Assembly: GCA_002964805.2 (NCBI GenBank)
Contig: PUDQ02000045.1
Coordinates: 62,001 to 126,000, forward strand
DNA length: 64,000 nucleotides
Direction of reading: 5' to 3'
DNA from: Trametes villosa
Lineage: Eukaryota; Basidiomycota; Agaricomycetes; Polyporales; Polyporaceae
Made by a program: the position numbers and the translations under genes. The notes under the pieces were generated by a model. It was given only the letters and a program-made list of their open reading frames with translations. It was not told the origin of the DNA and ran no database searches. Positions 62,534 through 64,000 of this stretch are shown here, one piece after another (position 1 is the first letter of the stretch; each line of letters starts with the position of its first letter).

Positions 62534-63682
62534 ATGACGACCCCTACCGATCTCTCCAAGGTCAAGATCATTGTCACCAATGCGATCTCCAACTTCCCCC
62601 CTACCAGCCAGCTCGATGGCAACAACTGGGCGACGTTCTCGACGGAGGTGGAGATGTCGATGTACACGGTGGATGAACGGGTCTGGGCCCATTTCACAGG
62701 CGAGTCTGTCCGTCCCTCCCCCGACACGGCCGTTGCCTCCCGCGATGCGGACATCAAGGCCTGGGACGTCATCGAGAACCTCGCGTTCTTGTTCCTCTGG
62801 CGCACGGTCAAGGACGTCACCCTCAAGTCCGCCCACATCAAGAAGGGCACCCCCGTTGCGACCATCTGGTCGAGCCTGAAGGGGGTCTACGAGAAGGACA
62901 CCCGCTCCCGCCGCTTTGAGCTCAAGCGTGCACTATACAACCCGGTGCACGACTCCACGAAGCCTATCGGCGACTACGTGCAGGCGATCGTCCACGCCAG
63001 TGAGTCCCTCACCGCCCTTGGCCACACTCCCCCCTCCGTCGATGTCGTCGACTCCATCATCATGCACCTCGACACCTCCCACCCCCAGTGGCGACTTGTG
63101 CGCAACCTCCTCACTACCCGCACCTCGGACCCGACTCTCGACGAACTCCGCAGTCTCCTCACCGAGCATGAGAACGTCGAGAAGCTCGATGAGCAGGCCG
63201 AGGGCGCGGGTGGTGCGCCGTCCGCACTCTACACTGGTGGGAAGGGGAAGGGGAAGGGGAAGGACAGGAAGCCGAAGAAGACGCGTCGTCATTCCCCTAG
63301 TCCCGCGCGTTCCGAGTCGGACACCGATCATGGCGGTCAGTCGTCCTCTGGTACGGATGACCAGTCGTTCTCTTGGCTCAACCCCAGGGATCCCATCCGC
63401 GACTGCCACCGCTGTGGTCGACGTGGTCACCTCGCTCGCCACTGCATGTTCGACATGCCAGACGACATCAGGGACAAGCTCGCCCGGGCGCGACGTGCCA
63501 GCAAGAAGGCCTTCCATGCATCCCTCGGTCTCCCCAGCGACGACAACCTCAGCGACGCAATGGCTGGTGCCGCCCTTGGCTCGGACAGCGACTCAGGCGA
63601 GTCCTTCTCTGCTGCCCTCCTCCCGAACTTCGTCGGCACCGCGCAAGAACGTCGCGCCCTCGTCAAGCGCATTCAGGCGTAG
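62534..63682 (+). CDS. gag: Copia-type Gag (UBN2-like) with zinc knuckle
   Basis: The start MTTPTDLSKVK at 62534 is chosen over an in-frame ATG at 62420, because the extra 38 residues look like leader sequence. The product has about 382 residues. It opens with the copia Gag entry (LDGNNWATFSTEVEMSMYTV), then a helical UBN2-type capsid domain (ATIWSSLKGVYEKDTRSRRFELKRALYN; SLTALGHTPPSVDVVDSIIMHL), a Lys-rich linker (GKGKGKGKDRKPKK) and one CCHC knuckle (CHRCGRRGHLARHC) near residue 300. It is intact. Keeping an open gag in an element with no pol suggests selection on Gag or recent origin. Confidence 0.9.
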   Translation: MTTPTDLSKVKIIVTNAISNFPPTSQLDGNNWATFSTEVEMSMYTVDERVWAHFTGESVRPSPDTAVASRDADIKAWDVIENLAFLFLWRTVKDVTLKSAHIKKGTPVATIWSSLKGVYEKDTRSRRFELKRALYNPVHDSTKPIGDYVQAIVHASESLTALGHTPPSVDVVDSIIMHLDTSHPQWRLVRNLLTTRTSDPTLDELRSLLTEHENVEKLDEQAEGAGGAPSALYTGGKGKGKGKDRKPKKTRRHSPSPARSESDTDHGGQSSSGTDDQSFSWLNPRDPIRDCHRCGRRGHLARHCMFDMPDDIRDKLARARRASKKAFHASLGLPSDDNLSDAMAGAALGSDSDSGESFSAALLPNFVGTAQERRALVKRIQA

Positions 63683-63820
63683 GAGTCCGTTGGAGTTCAG
63701 TGGGAGGTTGTGCAGGGTCAGTGGGAGCACGTGCGGACGTTGGACTTCACGGTTCGTTTTTTGTTTGTTTGCTTGCGCATTTGTGGACTCCCCTCGTTGT
63801 GGTCTTTCGGCGAGTGGGAG

Positions 63821-64000
63821 TGTTGGACGGAGTGTGGGGCGCCTCTGCCCTCACTCGGGGTTCTGGGGGCCACGGTGTCTGGGGTCCTCCCCTGGGTGCC
63901 AGCTCGCCGCTGTGCTGTAGCTACAGGCTCTCTTTGTACCGCTATCTACTGCTCTACCCACCTGCTTGCTAGTCTGCTTGCTTGCTGCCCGATATCTGCT
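63821..64000 (+). repeat. Right LTR of the gag-only copia element, partial
   Basis: Begins TGTTGGACGGAGTG directly after the polypurine tract and matches 62030 onward for 180 bp, with one visible difference (CCGATATC against CCAATATC). It is cut by the window end. Confidence 0.9.

Larger units (their letters stand above)
62030..64000 (+). mobile_element. Gag-only copia-type LTR element (TR-GAG), right end beyond the window
   Basis: The left LTR is 62030-62245 (TGTTGGACGG..TTCCGACA). The right LTR starts at 63821 with the same sequence and runs off the window after 180 bp, with one difference visible. Between them are a primer site, one gag gene and a polypurine tract (GAGTGGGAG, 63812-63820). 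There is no pol at all, and only 138 bp separate the gag stop from the right LTR. This is the form called a terminal-repeat retrotransposon with GAG: non-autonomous, needing pol from a related copia element. Confidence 0.88.

Overview
This window comes from a filamentous basidiomycete, most probably an Agaricomycete mushroom. The evidence is introns of about 48-60 nt with GT..AG ends, high GC, and protein families concentrated in that group (KDZ and Plavaka transposases, TET/JBP dioxygenases, RTC4-like proteins). Almost the whole window is transposable elements, many of them nested, with a few host genes that the elements have broken.

Left part (1-34.8 kb). An ACGCGT-rich tandem array (234-590) lies upstream of a nuclear HMG-like gene (909-4243). 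That gene is interrupted in a coding exon by a 703-bp hAT-type MITE with a perfect 8-bp target duplication. A second MITE family (520 bp) follows at 4370-4889. A Ty3/gypsy chromovirus (gypsy-1, LTRs 5203-5847 and 32753-33397, TSD CCGCC) sits between the TATA box and the start codon of a leucine-rich, F-box-like gene (33412-34784). Gypsy-1 shows a complete -1 frameshift signal between gag and pol, an 11-nt self-priming site, and an antisense gene with a Zn(II)2Cys6-type cysteine pattern. It has been invaded by another copy of the 520-bp MITE, by an 18.1-kb element with 309-bp terminal inverted repeats (11924-30000), and by an 0.9-kb element carrying two inverted tRNA-like sequences.

The 18-kb element carries cargo genes. 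These are a TET/JBP-type 2-oxoglutarate/Fe(II) dioxygenase, a divergent KDZ transposase gene that has lost its catalytic core, a protein with two RNase H1-N-terminal-like (Cauli_VI) domains, and an HMG-like nuclear protein of the same family as the gene at 909. A 6-kb MULE element (13712-19753, 9-bp TSD) is nested inside its KDZ gene. From the outermost host gene inwards this gives nesting three levels deep.

Right part (36-58.7 kb). A decayed second TET/JBP gene precedes a Plavaka transposase whose two halves (38051-39916 and about 56486-58676) are separated by a second mobile segment. That segment holds an apparently complete CxC5/CxC6 KDZ transposase (minus) convergent with an RTC4-like gene (plus). 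The RTC4-like gene is itself split by an intact, recent chromovirus (gypsy-2, 40751-51124; its two 225-bp LTRs look identical; TSD GACGG). Gypsy-2 has gag and pol in one frame separated by a single UGA in a UGA-CUA context, and a third sense ORF (720 aa) in the position where env would be.

Right end (58.7-64 kb). This is gene-poor sequence followed by a gag-only copia-type element (62030 to beyond 64000) whose primer site matches the anticodon arm of initiator tRNA-Met. Several features (TET/JBP genes and some CpG-to-TpG differences between MITE copies) fit a genome in which 5-methylcytosine restrains transposons. That link is inference.
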